Of a DNA stretch of 64,000 nucleotides, positions 1 through 11,519 are shown one piece after another. The notes below the pieces were generated by a model. That model saw only the letters and a list, made by a program, of their open reading frames with translations, was not told where the DNA came from and made no database searches. The DNA is from Chiridota heheva. Taxonomy: Eukaryota; Echinodermata; Holothuroidea; Apodida; Chiridotidae. The stretch is taken from contig JAIGNY010002242.1 of assembly GCA_020152595.1 (NCBI GenBank), positions 324,501 through 388,500 of the forward strand, in the 5' to 3' direction. Position 1 is the first letter of the stretch, and the number at the start of each line of letters is the position of its first letter. Position numbers and translations under genes: made by a program.

Positions 1-270
1 CGACAGTCAGAGTCAAATGTGCCAACAACTCAGTTAAGGACCTTAAATGATTTATTACTTTTTAAAGGACTACAATTTCATGCATTCTGCATCATACATA
101 TACCTCAGTAAACTTAAATACATGTTATTGTACACTATATTCCTTATTTCAGTTAATTGTCCATCAACCCTTTCATTACAATTGACAAACAAAAAAGCCT
201 TAAATAATATTCAAATACATTACCAAATTAAAACAAAATCCTGATTATCATTAAGAGTTTGGTTTGATCT

Positions 271-2510
271 GTTGATGTTTAACTGCACCATTACAGTCAA
301 GAGTAAAATGTACCAAGAGGGTGTTAAAAATTTATAGGAGGTAGGAGTAGGTGAGAAAGGACCAAGATGTATGTGGGTGATGACAACGTCCCCTCTAGGA
401 TTGCTTGTGTAAGGGAGGCTTGGTCCCTACTTTGAAATTGATAGTGTGGAGTTTGTTACTAGTCTCAAAATTCCAGGAGTCTTGCCAGGTCTTCCTGAGG
501 TAGCTGGAACTGTTAGGGCGAAAGTCACAGTGCGGAATAAGGATTGGTGAAATATGGTTTGACAGAGTGTTGTTGGCTGCTCTGTCGGTTCTTTCATTCC
601 CAGGGATACCGACATGGCTGGGGATCCAAAAGATAATTTTCTTCCCAGAAGAAAACGGAGAGTAACTTTGGTTTAAGATTTGTAAGATAAAGTGGATTAG
701 ATCAGAGCATGTTACAGATGTCTGTGATAACTGATTTGGAGTCAAGAGATGACAAAGCGGGCGGAAGGAAAGTTCTGCAAAGTTTAAAGTTAAAGGAATA
801 GATGGGAGGCTCCATCTGGTAATCTTGAAGAAAGGGTGAGGCTGGGACAGAAGGCAGCAGCTGAAGAGGAGCATTCCCATGTGAAAGCGTCAGTAAAGAG
901 GAGTAGTTGTGGAAGTGTCTACTGAGTTGGAAGTATTTGGAGCAAAAAAAGGCTGGGTTGTAAAGAGCTTTCGTGTAAGAGGTGAGGCCTAGGAAGGATT
1001 GGGAAAGGGGGGGGGGAGGTATAACCCAGGTGGGGGTAGGAGGGATGGCGTGCCTGGCTATAGAGAAAATGTTCATGTTGGCTTTAAGGAGATGGAAACG
1101 CATCCCAATACCAAAAGGTGAAGAGATGCATTTGCTGAGATTGAAGAGGTTGGTGAAGGAAGGAGAGTGAGTAGAATGAAAACAAAGGTTCCATGGGTCA
1201 GTGAGGATGCAAAGAGCTAAGGAGAAACAGGTCTTGGTGCATTCAAGGTCGAGGGGGAGTTTATTGGCCTCTATGTGATGACTGGTTATGGGGGTGGTTT
1301 GGATGGCACCAAGGCAGATCCTTAGGGCAGTGTTTTTGATGACATCGATGTGTCAAGTAAAATATGCGAGCAGAGCCATAGATGAAATTGCCGTGGTCCA
1401 GCTTTGATCTGAGCAAGGAGCGATATAAGGTGTGCAAGGTGACACGATTTTCTCCCCAGTCAGTGTTGGAGAGGACTTTGAGAAGATTGAGGGTTTTGTA
1501 TCAGTTGGTTTGAGGATGTTGATGTGGGGAAGATAGGGGTGGGAGAGCTTAGAATTGAGAGTGATTCCAAGGAAACAAAAAATTTCCTTGCTGGGAATGA
1601 TGGAATCTTTGAGAAGAAACAAGTTGCTGTTGTTAAAATGAATGAGAACAGTTTTGTCTTTTGAGAAATTAAAGCCGTTTAGTGTCACTCCAATGAGCCA
1701 AGTTGTCCAGGCATTTTTGAAGAAGCATGGGGAGGACGAGAAAATAGCATAATCATCGAGAGAGCACTTGATATAAGGGGAGAGAGCTTTGGTGATGCAA
1801 TTAATTTTTAGGGTAAAAAGAGTTGGGAAGAGGATGGTGAGTTGAGGGACACCCATGTGTTGGGTATACCTTTGTGAGTAGGTGTTACCTATATGCACCC
1901 TGAAAGAGAGAGAATGGAGATAATTCTGTATGACGATTGGAAGAATTCCTCTGAGGCCAGAGGAGGGTAGGTCCTAAGAATTCCATATCACCAGGTGGTG
2001 TCAAAGGCCTTTTCAATGTCAAAGAAGATGGAGATGGTGTGGTGATTTCTAATGAAGGCTTCATGGACATAAAGTGTCTAGTTTGAGAACATGGTCCAGA
2101 CTATTTCTAATTACTCTTGAGAGCATTTTGAGTTGAGTTGAGTCAAGTTGACTTGAGTTGAGTTGACTTGAGTTGAGTCAAGGTACCAGCAAAGTCATTC
2201 CATTATCGTTCCATTATCTTGCAAAGGCAGAGGTAAGAGCGATAATTATTGGAAATGGTTCTGTCTTTGTTGGGCTTAGAGATCTGGATAATAATGGCCT
2301 CTCTCCAAATGTTGGGAAAAGTTTTAGAGGACCACAGGTGGTTGTAAATCTTGAGTAAGATGTCAAGAGAAGTTCTGGGAAAGTTTTTGAGGAGATTATA
2401 GTGAATGCCGTCAAGGCCTTGGGAAGAGGACCCACATTTTTGTAGGGCTGAGGAGAGCTCGGAGTAGGTGAATGGAGAACAACATTAGGAGTTTGATACA
2501 TTCCTACAAT
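271..2510 (-). mobile_element. I-like non-LTR retrotransposon, decayed copy 1 (RT + RNase H)
   Basis: Read on the minus strand, this copy runs from RT fingers (2500-2190: a D-G-I-H-Y-N-L block and an RxAIIxxxxKPxKD-like block) through the motif FFDIEKAFDTTW (about 2040-1990). It continues into the RT palm (MGVPQ about 1860, then a DDYAIFSSS active-site block at about 1755) and RNase H (SLLDSKS about 740; FWIPSHVGIPGNERTD about 640-590). The 3' end near 271 resembles the ends of the other copies at 15.5, 34.3 and 36.6 kb. Several frameshifts and stops break it, and no endonuclease or gag is seen, so it is 5'-truncated and dead. RT plus RNase H with this IPSHVGI motif places it in the I/Nimb/Jockey-type group; the clade call is inference. 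Confidence 0.85.
2098..2185. repeat. (TTGAG)n-like microsatellite inside LINE copy 1
   Basis: About 15 imperfect copies of a 5-base motif alternate GAGTT, GAGTC and GACTT. The array lies between the RT finger block and the FFDIEKAFD block of the surrounding LINE, so it expanded within, or inserted into, the RT coding region. Confidence 0.85.
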
Positions 2511-5500
2511 AAGAAGCAGAAAGAAGAGGCTTCAGTAATTACACTAGAGATACTACATGTGAACATATTGCTGAACTTTACAAACCTCAATATAATAAAA
2601 ACAACATGTCTTCCTGAAGAAGAAAAACAATCGGTCGTACTTTAGAATGGTGAATGTATGTCCCATCATGGCCTTCACTTCATGAGTACAGAAGTCCCAT
2701 GAATTTTAAGCATTTTGTACACCTCTGATGCTGCTTCATATTTCCATGTCACTACCACGCAGCAGTAACAAAATACTTTCAACTATCTTAAGAAAATCAG
2801 TCTTGAGAAGACCTTGTTATTGAGACAACTAAGCATGGTGTATGATAGGTGTTTGTATGAGAAACTATGTCCACTTGCCAATTAATAATAACAAAAAGTT
2901 ATGTTGCCTGTACCACACCCTGGTCCCCATTCCTTAGATTATATGCAATACATCACTGCTAGGAAATGAATACATTTCTACCCAATAACAGACTGCTTTA
3001 AAATCTCACAATGCTTTCCTCTTTCATAAAACAAAGATAGCAAATGTCAGCAAATCTTACAAGATTGATGGAAATGTGATCAAAGGTACATAAATCATAA
3101 TGACTTAAGGCAGGTTTATAATACACAATTTTCTTAAACACAATGTCATGCAAATATACAAAGATACTGGAATGAACAGCTTTCAATCAAATCAAAATAC
3201 AATACCTCCCTTTTCAGGTGTTATCATTCCGATAATTTCTCCTTAAAGCCTTTCTAATCCTCACTTCTTGTTTACACTGCATATTTTACAACAAGAGAAG
3301 CCTGTAATTGCAAATCAAACGATCTGCAGCAAGTGATTTTTAAACATATCTGTATATAAAAAAAGGGAAACATTTTACTTGTTTTTTAATCAAACAAGCA
3401 AAAAACACAGAAACATTACCAATTCCTGTTTGAGAACAGGCATGTATTCAATTTCTGCCAAAAGACAAATCTAACGAACTGAACGTATCTTAGAAGAGGT
3501 TGCTATGCACTACAGGTGGCAATTTTTAAAGATTGGGGCAACAAGAAGATAATTTCTCAATTAATTTCTTTTTTAAATCTACAAATTGCAGTTCATGTCA
3601 CTGGCCAAGTTATTAAGCTCACAGAAAATATGACTGGCTAAATTTTTCGTTTTTTCAAACATGAATAAATTTACAGTGAAGCCCAGGCTTTTTGTTTAAC
3701 AATATTGTAAGGGATGGCAGGAATAATTGTTTACGATGAAAACACACACATACACCTTATAAAGGTTACTAAGAAGCTGTAAAGCAAACAATCAAACAAT
3801 GACAAGTTTCTATAAACTCAATAATTATACAAAACAAGTTGATTCTCAAAATAACAGCTATATCACAATTGTGATAAATTCCCAGGTGTCCACTTTGATA
3901 ACTACCAGTCATGTTTCAAAGTTTGTCTTCTCTTTGAACAGTATACTACTCCCCTGTGAAAAAACTATACTTTGAAAATTAAAGGTGCTAAACCAGTTTA
4001 GAATTACATAGCTACTACAAACATATTTTGATAAATTTATCATAATCATCTCTATAACAGCGGTAAGTAATAATTCACAGATAAGAAAATCAAGTACAGA
4101 TTATCGCCTCAAATATTTCGATATTTTTGAATTTTTCCAAAACAATTTGCCTTCAACAGAAATTTGATAACCAACTCAAAACTTAGAAGAAAAAATTGTG
4201 ATCATAATTCAAATAGACAAATCAAATATATCAAAATATGTACCGATATTTCAACTTGACTTTCTCTCATCTCCTACCTTAACAATGCCTTAATGCCATA
4301 ATTCATATTATCTGAAACCAACAAATACCAACATCGTAAGTTTTCTGTGACCTATTAAATTCATGCTTAATAAAATCCTGTAGGGAAACCAAATAAAATT
4401 TGTTCCAATTTGTTTAATACAGAATACTTTAAAAGATTCTTCATTCAAATCATAAAATCACATATCATGATAAGAATGACAGAGCAGAATGCCAGAAGAT
4501 AGTCTCAACTTCACAAGTAATCTTAAATTTTAGAGCCATCAGCTTAAAGTTTATGGCGTAGTATTTTATACATACAATTTCCTCTTATGACAAAAATAAA
4601 TGCATAGTGATAACCAAACCCACAAACTCTAGTTCACACAAGATAAGCGGAACACTTCTCAATAACAGGAGTTGATGGTTTGATTGTAGTGTCTTCTTAC
4701 ATAGCATCTAGTGTACCACATACGTGCTACGTGGAGAACATTGCTTTTACCCCATTTGGGTGTTGTTCCCTTCATATACTGAAGCACAGCTGAATGGCCA
4801 ATGGGAGAAGTTTAAATTTGACCTAAAATTGATGAAAGATCCATACCCATTCATATACAGCTTGGCACAAAAATGTGTTTTACAACTGTTAAAAAAAGTT
4901 ATCTTTTTAGCATTTCAGGAAGCAATTAGCCTCCAAGTTGAGCTTTACATTAATAAAGGGCCTTACACTTTAGCTAAGATTCCTTCATCCAGCATTGTCT
5001 AAAGACCCCTACAACACCTAATCCAGGGCTGATAATAACTTTTTGCTTCCAGTATGTAAACAATCAATGGCTATTACAGGGACTGACATCCCTCCCCACT
5101 GATTTCCCAATATATATATGCAGGGGTACAGTGTCTGAATCCCCTTCTAGTGCAACACTGTTTGTAAGCATTTTGTACAATTAAGTGCAATCACTATTTA
5201 ACAACAATCCAGCTTTGTCGGACTTAGTCTCAATTTTGATACAAGACCCTTCCCCTCACAATTTCTGAAGCAAGATTGACAAATCAAGCTAAAACTAACT
5301 TGTCCAAGAATGAGAACATATTAAGCCCAAAAATTGTTTGTTGAACTTGTTGTCTGATGGTCAGATATTATAACTAGAAATTTGTAAGGTCTCACCTTAT
5401 CAAAATGTGAAGCATCTCTACAATATTCTATTGTCCAACTGTATATCCTAATTGTTTAATTTCTTTTCAAGTCAGGTTTTATTGTTCCAACTACTACTCA

Positions 5501-5880
5501 GACCAGGAATCAGTTCTTTGTGGCAAACTTTACATTGTTACCATCTTTTTGCAAGCAAGATATAAATAGCCATTGAGATCTAGACTTATTGTTTTCAATT
5601 CTTTCCAGGCCACAACTTACTTTTGTGAGCAAGATACAAATTGCTATTGAGAGCAAGGATTATTGTTCTCAGTTCTTTTGAAGCAAAAAACTTCAAAACC
5701 AACAACATTTTATTAGGTTAATCTTAATGTGGACGCAGAAGATACTGACAAATCAATTTTTGGTTGTCTTGGATGGCTAGATTAGTGATTTGTCAATCTC
5801 TATTCTTAAAGGATTAGTTTAGTGATCAAGCAAATTGATCTTTTATCGAGTAAAAAAAGAGCTAAATCCATCCAAATCAT
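2511..5880. other. AT-rich stretch with no recognisable gene
   Basis: No ORF here resembles a known family, and no tandem array or clear transposon end was seen. It lies between a dead LINE and the 3' end of ELL, so parts could be extended 3' UTR or intergenic DNA. The 92-codon plus-strand ORF at 4724-5002 has no recognisable feature. Confidence 0.5.
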
Positions 5881-5884
5881 TAGG

Positions 5885-6110
5885 CTCATAGGGCCAGTGT
5901 TTTCCCCCGTTTCCATGGCGCAAGCGAAAGAAAGTACATTACTCCCCCTAAACGGGACGCCAGTCCAGCACAGGTTAACTCCCCAGCAGTGCTTGTCACT
6001 CATTCTACACCTGAATGGACTGAAACAAGTAAAGTGCCTTGCTCAAGGACACAATGCAGCGCTCGCAGCCGCAATCGAACCCGGTACCTTTCGCAAAAAA
6101 GCATGACTCT
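5885..6110 (-). repeat. tRNA-promoter-like SINE/MITE, family S3 copy 1
   Basis: On the minus strand the sequence contains a box-B-like GGTTCGATTG (about 6070-6085). It is followed by a body shared with copies at 15245-15470 and 17925-18130: a GCATTGTGTCC(T)TGAGCAAG block, then a segment about a dividing GCGCCATGG. This type of dispersed element is common in marine deuterostome genomes. Confidence 0.65.
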
Positions 6111-6125
6111 TAAACACTGCACCTC

Positions 6126-6636
6126 TATCTTTTATGAAAGAGGACTTCAAAAGAAACAAATTGGTGAAGAGACTATTTCAATATCTTATTCCATTAAGAA
6201 GATATTCAAGTTTAATGCTGTCTTTTCTTTGTGACTGGTGTAGTTAGTCTACTGGAAGGTTGGTGCCATCATTCTCACATTCATAACAATTGTATATGCA
6301 TATTAAAGAAAATTGATAGAACTTTTTTACTACCTGAATCATTTTTTCATCAAACTTTCTTCAGGTGGTAAATTATAATTACCCATACTAAATTCTATTT
6401 TATTATTTTGTTAACAAATCCAACGGTTTATAATACACAAAACCACAGGACAAAATATGATATAATACATAAAGACTTTGAGAAATCTAAGGTTATGATG
6501 TCACAACTAGTCTGATTTTAATCTTTTCTACACAAATGATATTAAATCAAAAACTGGAATATTTCCTTAATGGGATAAGATTTTTGAATGCTTTCTGCAC
6601 CATTGTTTCTTTTGAAGTCCTCTTTCATATAAGATG
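6126..6636. mobile_element. Short element flanked by a perfect 27-bp inverted repeat
   Basis: Bases 6133-6159 and 6603-6629 are exact reverse complements over 27 bases, with partial similarity on both sides. The enclosed 443 bases carry no coding sequence. The same terminus occurs once more near 31734-31763. This fits a MITE or foldback element; no clear target-site duplication was seen. Confidence 0.6.
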
Positions 6637-7100
6637 AACTAGCTTTACCTGTAAACTTATTCTTCAAGCTACTGACAACATGTACTACCTAAACACAAAC
6701 ACACACCAGCTGCATTCTCATTTCCAGAACATATTTAAAACCTACAAAAAGATCCAAATTGATTGATTGCAAATTTAGGAAGTTTCCATGAACTTCTTAA
6801 TCATTAATGACTTTAAAAAAAAAGAAAAAAAAGATAACTAACTTATCAAACTTCTTCAAAACAAATTGGAGGAACAATTGAACACTTTAGGCACTTAATG
6901 TGTGGAGTTATGGAAGCCTTATAAAACTAGACAGGGACAAACTAGCAGGAAAAAAAAGCACAAAGTCTGAGCTATATAACACCTAAAACAACTTTTCCAT
7001 GCAAGGTTTTTTGTTCTTTTCAAAGATAATGGACAAAAACAAATTCTGAAACATACTTCCACCCTTTTTTTGTTCTTTTCCGACATCAGTATTTGCTGGA

Positions 7101-7110
7101 TTTATTTATT
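7101..7110 (-). promoter_or_regulatory. Candidate ELL polyadenylation signal
   Basis: On the minus strand two overlapping AATAAA hexamers lie here, about 130 bases past the ELL stop. They would give a short 3' UTR of roughly 150 bases. The region further down is AT-rich and has other possible hexamers, so longer 3' UTR forms cannot be excluded. Confidence 0.4.
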
Positions 7111-7238
7111 TGATGTCAGACTTAAAAAATAAATACAACCTCTACCAACCAGTTTAAGAATAAAAATATTCTAAAGTCTAATAAAATGAAAGGGATGGAA
7201 ACGTGAGTAAGTGAAATGGCATTCTCAGCATCAGGTGG

Positions 7239-7349
7239 TCAGACTGAGCCCCTCTGTTCATTGTCAAAGTTAACAATGGCAGCCTTTATGTGTTCCAGCT
7301 TATCATGAAGATTGTTCCACTTTTGCTTTTCTTCATAATATCCTTTGTT
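7239..7349 (-). CDS. ELL: ELL last coding exon with stop codon
   Basis: The exon has 36 codons plus a TGA stop (bases 7239-7241), after a pyrimidine-rich tract and TTTGCAG acceptor, in phase 0 with the previous exon. It encodes GYYEEKQKWNNLHDKLEHIK and then AAIVNFDNEQ. It is the third helix of the occludin/ELL domain; the family pattern is YxxxKxxxxxLxxKLxHIKxxIxxYD. The protein ends a few residues after this helix, as in other family members. Confidence 0.94.
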   Translation of the reverse strand, partial: NKGYYEEKQKWNNLHDKLEHIKAAIVNFDNEQRGSV

Positions 7350-7844
7350 CTGCAAATGTTTGAAGAAAAAGAAGAGATGAAAATTAGTATGTTGCACATT
7401 AGATATCCAGAGGGGCAAGCCAAGTCACCTACACATGATTGTGATAAGTTCTTTACTTACTCTGGGCATCTTTGATATTGTTCATTCTTCCTGGTGGTGG
7501 TGTTAGTTTGGGCTTTCGTTTGGGCTCATGGTTCTTAGACCATAATCTTGCTATGTTATGTTATGATAGGGAGAAATCCTTTTTTAATTTACTTCTCCAG
7601 TAAAAATTTCTCCAATCACTTTTAAGAGAATATTTAAAACCATTTCTTTTCTATAAACTTCCATAAGAAATTAAATTTGTAGTTTCACTTTTGTTTTAAA
7701 GATTTTGATTGAAAAACGAAAACAATGATGAATTTGTTTTCATTCCTCCCCTTCATTCTATTTTTGAGACATTTTCAATCTGGCTAAAGGTTTAATGTCC
7801 CAACATTCTTTCAGTTTAAATGTCCAAGACATCTATGGCCATTA

Positions 7845-7930
7845 TATAAACCAGTCGTGGAGCACTGGTTGAAGACCCAATGGATGATCAAATGATAAGC
7901 TGATGCTTTAGCTACTCCGGGTTGTCTTCT
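7845..7930 (-). repeat. SINE-like fragment, family S2 copy 1
   Basis: This fragment is similar in order and wording to 21195-21320 and 43185-43295: an 'accag-gtg-agcactgg' block, a 'gaagaccca' block and a 'gctgatgc' block. It sits in the last ELL intron. Confidence 0.45.
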
Positions 7931-8084
7931 TTCTTGATTCCAAGTGATAACTTAGATACACTAGAAATGTTCCAAACAATTCATGAAATGAGTAAAATGA
8001 TTCTTTTTATATGCCTTAATTTATGTACATTACATTACATACTACATCATTTAAACTGAATGAGCCCCTACTTCTTCTATCATG

Positions 8085-8385
8085 TGAATGCACAGCACGC
8101 AATTTCACTGATTTTTCTGCAGCTTCCAGCTTGACCACCTCCATCCCACCTCTAGAGGTGGAATGGGAAGTGAATGAATGCTTGCACGCATCTCTTTCAA
8201 ATAGCGTTCAGAGAACCAGGATGTTATTGTCCTACCATCACGACCAACGGCTTAACATCCCTTCTGACGTATCTGTCTGCATGGCTGTGGAAAAATGGGT
8301 AAGACTTGACCGAGGCTTGAACCGGGTACCTCCAGCATTTCAGTGTGTGCTCTACCAACTGAGCTACCTATCTTCCCCACAATAC
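8085..8385 (-). repeat. tRNA-derived SINE, family S1 copy 1
   Basis: On the minus strand this opens like a tRNA: box A TAGCTCAGTTGGTAGAGCA (rc of about 8350-8368) and box B GGTTCAAGCC (rc of 8314-8323), about 30 bases apart. The body then runs TTTTTCCACA and ATGCAGACAGAT, which are shared with 17695-17830. It lies in the last ELL intron, and the long plus-strand ORF over it is a shadow. Confidence 0.75.
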
Positions 8386-8862
8386 CATGGCATAACTCTT
8401 AATCCTGTGGATTTCCATTTTCATATATATGATACAAGTTGGTGTATGTGTGGGAAGGGGAAGCAATTGGGCGGTCACCTCAAAAAAAAAAATCCAAAAG
8501 AAAGGGAAAAAAAAGGACTGACCTTTTCAAATGAGTGGTCGTTGACAGTGGTGTTATCATTTTCAATAGGATTTTACATTTTTACTTAGCTGATATATCG
8601 GGTGATAGAATACAATATTAGATATTTTTAGGCACCCTATAGTCTACTAAAACGCATAGCCCTTGTGCAGGCCCCTAGAACCCACGCCGAATGCATCACA
8701 TTCACCCCCCTCCCTCTCACCCACACCAAAAAAAAAAAAATAGAAACCTGTCTATGCTTTGATATCAGTGGATAAAATCCGCACAAAAAGGCAGTTAAAA
8801 GAACCAAAAAAGCAAAATTTAATTATCTATGCAAAAAGTACCTATGAGAACTACAGACATAC

Positions 8863-9076
8863 CCGCAATTTCTGATCCTCTCTATATATTTCGTCGATAA
8901 GTTCTTTGCGTTCAGGCGTGTCTTTAGGAGTCAGCTGGAATTGCTCGTTAAGACGCCGGAATTTCTGCTTCAGATGGTTTATTATTTTGTATAATCTGGT
9001 GTACTCAAGGTATTCTTCATTGAAAACATCTTTATATTTCTGCCTTTGTTCGTGGGAAGTTATTGGTGGAAAATCA
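8863..9076 (-). CDS. ELL: ELL exon, occludin/ELL homology domain (first part)
   Basis: The exon has 214 bases between a TTTTTGTAG acceptor and a GTATGT donor, with residues about 396-467. It encodes FPPITSHEQRQKYKDVFN followed by EYLEYTRLYKII and a long charged helix. This is the signature of the occludin_ELL family: (Y/F)PxIxSxEQRxxYKxxFNxEYxEYxxLH. In ELL this C-terminal three-helix coiled coil binds partner proteins such as EAF and AFF-family scaffolds; in occludin it binds ZO-1. Of the two families, the upstream ELL exons decide for ELL. Confidence 0.95.
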
Positions 9077-9298
9077 CTACAAAAACAAATAAATAAAGTT
9101 ATCGGTAAAAACTCACTTTAAAAAATTGGGTAAAATCACTGAGTAAACTTCCATAGTCACAGGCAAGATATAGAAGTGCACAAACAAACAAAATTAAACC
9201 TTCAGACATATTGGTGCCATGGCTATCTGGTTGCAAAGGAGATTGAGGCCTGCTTTACAAAAATGAACTGCAGCCCAATAACAGCTTAGAGTGCTAGC

Positions 9299-9355
9299 AG
9301 AACAGAACAGAACAGTACAAAACAGTACAGAACATATAACAAAACAGAATAGTCA
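9299..9355. repeat. Imperfect (AGAAC)n microsatellite
   Basis: Tandem AGAAC and AGTAC pentamers with interruptions, in the ELL intron 9077-10198. Confidence 0.8.
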
Positions 9356-9460
9356 GAAATATTTGGCGAGAGGCTCTCAACGAAAGTGTAAATATTTTGT
9401 TCAAACGGATTTTTCCATTTTTTTAAAAGAATACAGCAGTTCTCCCCACAAATTTTTTGT

Positions 9461-9580
9461 TTGATGAAAGCTTAATGGCACCATGACAACGAGGGTCAAA
9501 TTGTGCATGAATGGTTAGATCATTTCAGAGGTAGGAAGAAAATAGGAAGTCTGACTGAGAGAAGTACTAATAGCCAAAAA
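9461..9580 (-). mobile_element. I-like LINE, 3' terminal fragment (copy 2)
   Basis: About 120 bases match the extreme 3' ends of the copies starting at 15510, 34325 and 36640. The shared features are the TTTGTTTGATGA start, the 'ggcaccatgacaacgaggg' block and the 'tcagaggtaggaag' block. No coding part remains. It lies in an ELL intron in the same direction as ELL. Confidence 0.7.
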
Positions 9581-10198
9581 AATCAATATATTTTTTTTTT
9601 CACAATGGAAATGGTCATTGTCAAGAATGTTGATAATAATCTTTATTTCTTACATCTACATTCCATCCTGGTGAGTCTGACTGTACTAATATTTCTAGAA
9701 TCTTTCACCTAAATGGACCACATTGCTAGGACAACATCACTGCAAAGTCAATTTTCTAATCGCTCAGTCGACTTGCTTGTATAGACAATTTCAAATCAAT
9801 TTTAGCTGAACATGCATACTTTAGTACTTCCAATCAACTGCTAAAAGATTTTTCTCATTGTTCCCCAACCATATGATTAACATTTGTGAAAGCACTTTTT
9901 TCATATGCTTGTTCCCGTGCTGTGAGTGAATTGCGCAGACAGCCACAAATCCTTCCCACAGTATTTGATTAATTGATCAGATTCTTCATGTATACGGTTA
10001 GTTTAATACACATGTGGATTTTGGTCATGTGACATTATTCGAATCAGTGTTCCAGAAACTGCTGATTCAGATTTGAAAAGGTCTATTCAACAAAACAATT
10101 CTCTAAAACATGCATGTTTATTACAAATGTATCAAGTATCTACCCCCCCCTCCATCCTCAAAAAAATAAAAATTAAACCTCCCCTTCCATTAGCACAC

Positions 10199-10599
10199 CT
10201 TGATAGGTTATCTACAGCCGAAGAAGTGGAAGAAACACCCTCGGTTGGTGACATCGAGTCCCTCACTTCCTCTTTGACGGGTGAATTTTTCTCAATTTTC
10301 AAACATTTCATGTCTTCTTCTGGTGGTGCACTGCCAACAGACAGCACATCGCCCAAACTCGTGGAATCACTGCTGTCGGGAGAACATCTTGTAGTACTGA
10401 TTGACGGTGACGAAACTGCTTTTTGGTCCATTCCATTTTGAGCGGTGGAGGAAGAGCCGGCAGTAGCGGTGGAAGTGGAATGATGATTGTTTTGGGCGGG
10501 GCTCGTCTTGCCCTCTGACGTATATTTAATGTTGTGATGAGCTCGTCTGATCTTGTTAGGTGGTTTGTAATCAATGTTTTCAGGCAAGAGAGGTCGTTT
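10199..10599 (-). CDS. ELL: ELL exon, long Ser/Thr-rich linker
   Basis: The exon has 401 bases between a TTCCACTCCAG acceptor and a GTGTGC donor, covering residues about 263-395. It starts KRPLLPENIDYKPPNKIRR, which aligns with the vertebrate ELL block KRxxPPDFIDPLxNKKPR. The remainder is Ser/Thr/Pro/Asp-rich and probably disordered. The donor (AG|GTGTGC) is less typical than the others, but it gives exactly the two bases that complete a Ser codon with the next exon. The plus-strand ORF over the same bases is a shadow. Confidence 0.9.
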
Positions 10600-10794
10600 C
10601 TGGAGTGGAAAAAAGATATAAATATTTGATTTGTTGATTGATTTATGCAAGTTTTCAGTACATTGACATAACATAACAAGATGATGGGCTATGAAGGATT
10701 AGTCCCCTTTTTTAGTAAGACCCAAATCACTTTGAAAGAGATTCCTTATATTCACATCAGCTCTGACTCTGCTTTTGTTTGAAATCTTAGTTAC

Positions 10795-10891
10795 CTGTTT
10801 ATTGGTTGACTTTTGTTCTGGTTCAGCGGGAGCTACCGGTGATGGTTGTGAACTGGAAGGGGATTCCCTTACTTTCATTTCTTCAAGGCGT
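10795..10891 (-). CDS. ELL: ELL exon, start of Ser/Pro-rich linker
   Basis: The exon has 97 bases between a TTTTCAG acceptor and a GTAACT donor, with residues about 230-262. It encodes RLEEMKVRE and then a run rich in Ser, Pro, Ala and Glu. It is the beginning of the poorly conserved linker of ELL. Identity rests on position, matching phase on both sides, and the short intron (195 bases) to the next exon. Confidence 0.82.
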
Positions 10892-11404
10892 CTGAAAATA
10901 ATCATCATAAATAAATAAAGTATGGACAGCAATACGACATAGAAGAAATTATAAGAACCAACCGTTTGGCTGCCTTAAAACAGACATACAGTCTGATGTA
11001 ATCCTTATATCATAGGATGGAGGATTAAGCCTTACAATCCCAGGGCGCTCAAAATGTGACTGCAATTTTTCGGAACTTTTTTTTCTTCAAAATTAATTTT
11101 CACAACTTTCCTTTCGTTTTCTATCACTACAAGGTTAGTTTATATGAATGCTAAGACAATAAACATTTCAATAAAAAGAAATTTAAAAAAAATAAAGAAA
11201 CTATCAACATAATTATGCAAATTTGCAGAAAATTTAGGCCAATTTTTTTTTTGAGCTTGTATTTTTGCTTTGTGAATAAGGAAAATGGAGTATTTTTTAT
11301 ATATTTAGATTTTTTGTGAAATTTCCTTTCCATTGATATCAGTTTAAATTTTTTCTCAAAGCAAAACAAGCAAATACAATGAAAATAAACAATTAATAAT
11401 CATC

Positions 11405-11515
11405 GCTGTAATTACTCGCGAAAAACTAAGCCGCGCATCCAATTTGGTCTTCGAACCCGGGACGCTCACATAAAATCCTGCGCGCATACTGCTACACTAC
11501 GCTCCCTGTGAGTAA
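11405..11515 (-). repeat. tRNA-like SINE head or tRNA pseudogene
   Basis: On the minus strand GGGAGCGTAGTGTAGCAGT resembles a tRNA 5' half with box A. CCCGGGTTCGAAGACC about 35 bases on resembles the T-arm with box B. The expected acceptor complement at the 3' side is missing, so it is not a functional tRNA gene. It lies in an ELL intron. Confidence 0.55.
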
Positions 11516-11519
11516 GTTT

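Noticed and set aside
8023-8589. 188-codon plus-strand ORF
   Set aside because: It lies over the S1 SINE in an ELL intron, and its sequence reflects the tRNA-like head read in the wrong direction.
10073-10441. 122-codon plus-strand ORF
   Set aside because: Shadow of the ELL linker exon 10199-10599.
11405-11515. True tRNA gene
   Set aside because: Acceptor halves do not pair; it is a SINE head or pseudogene.
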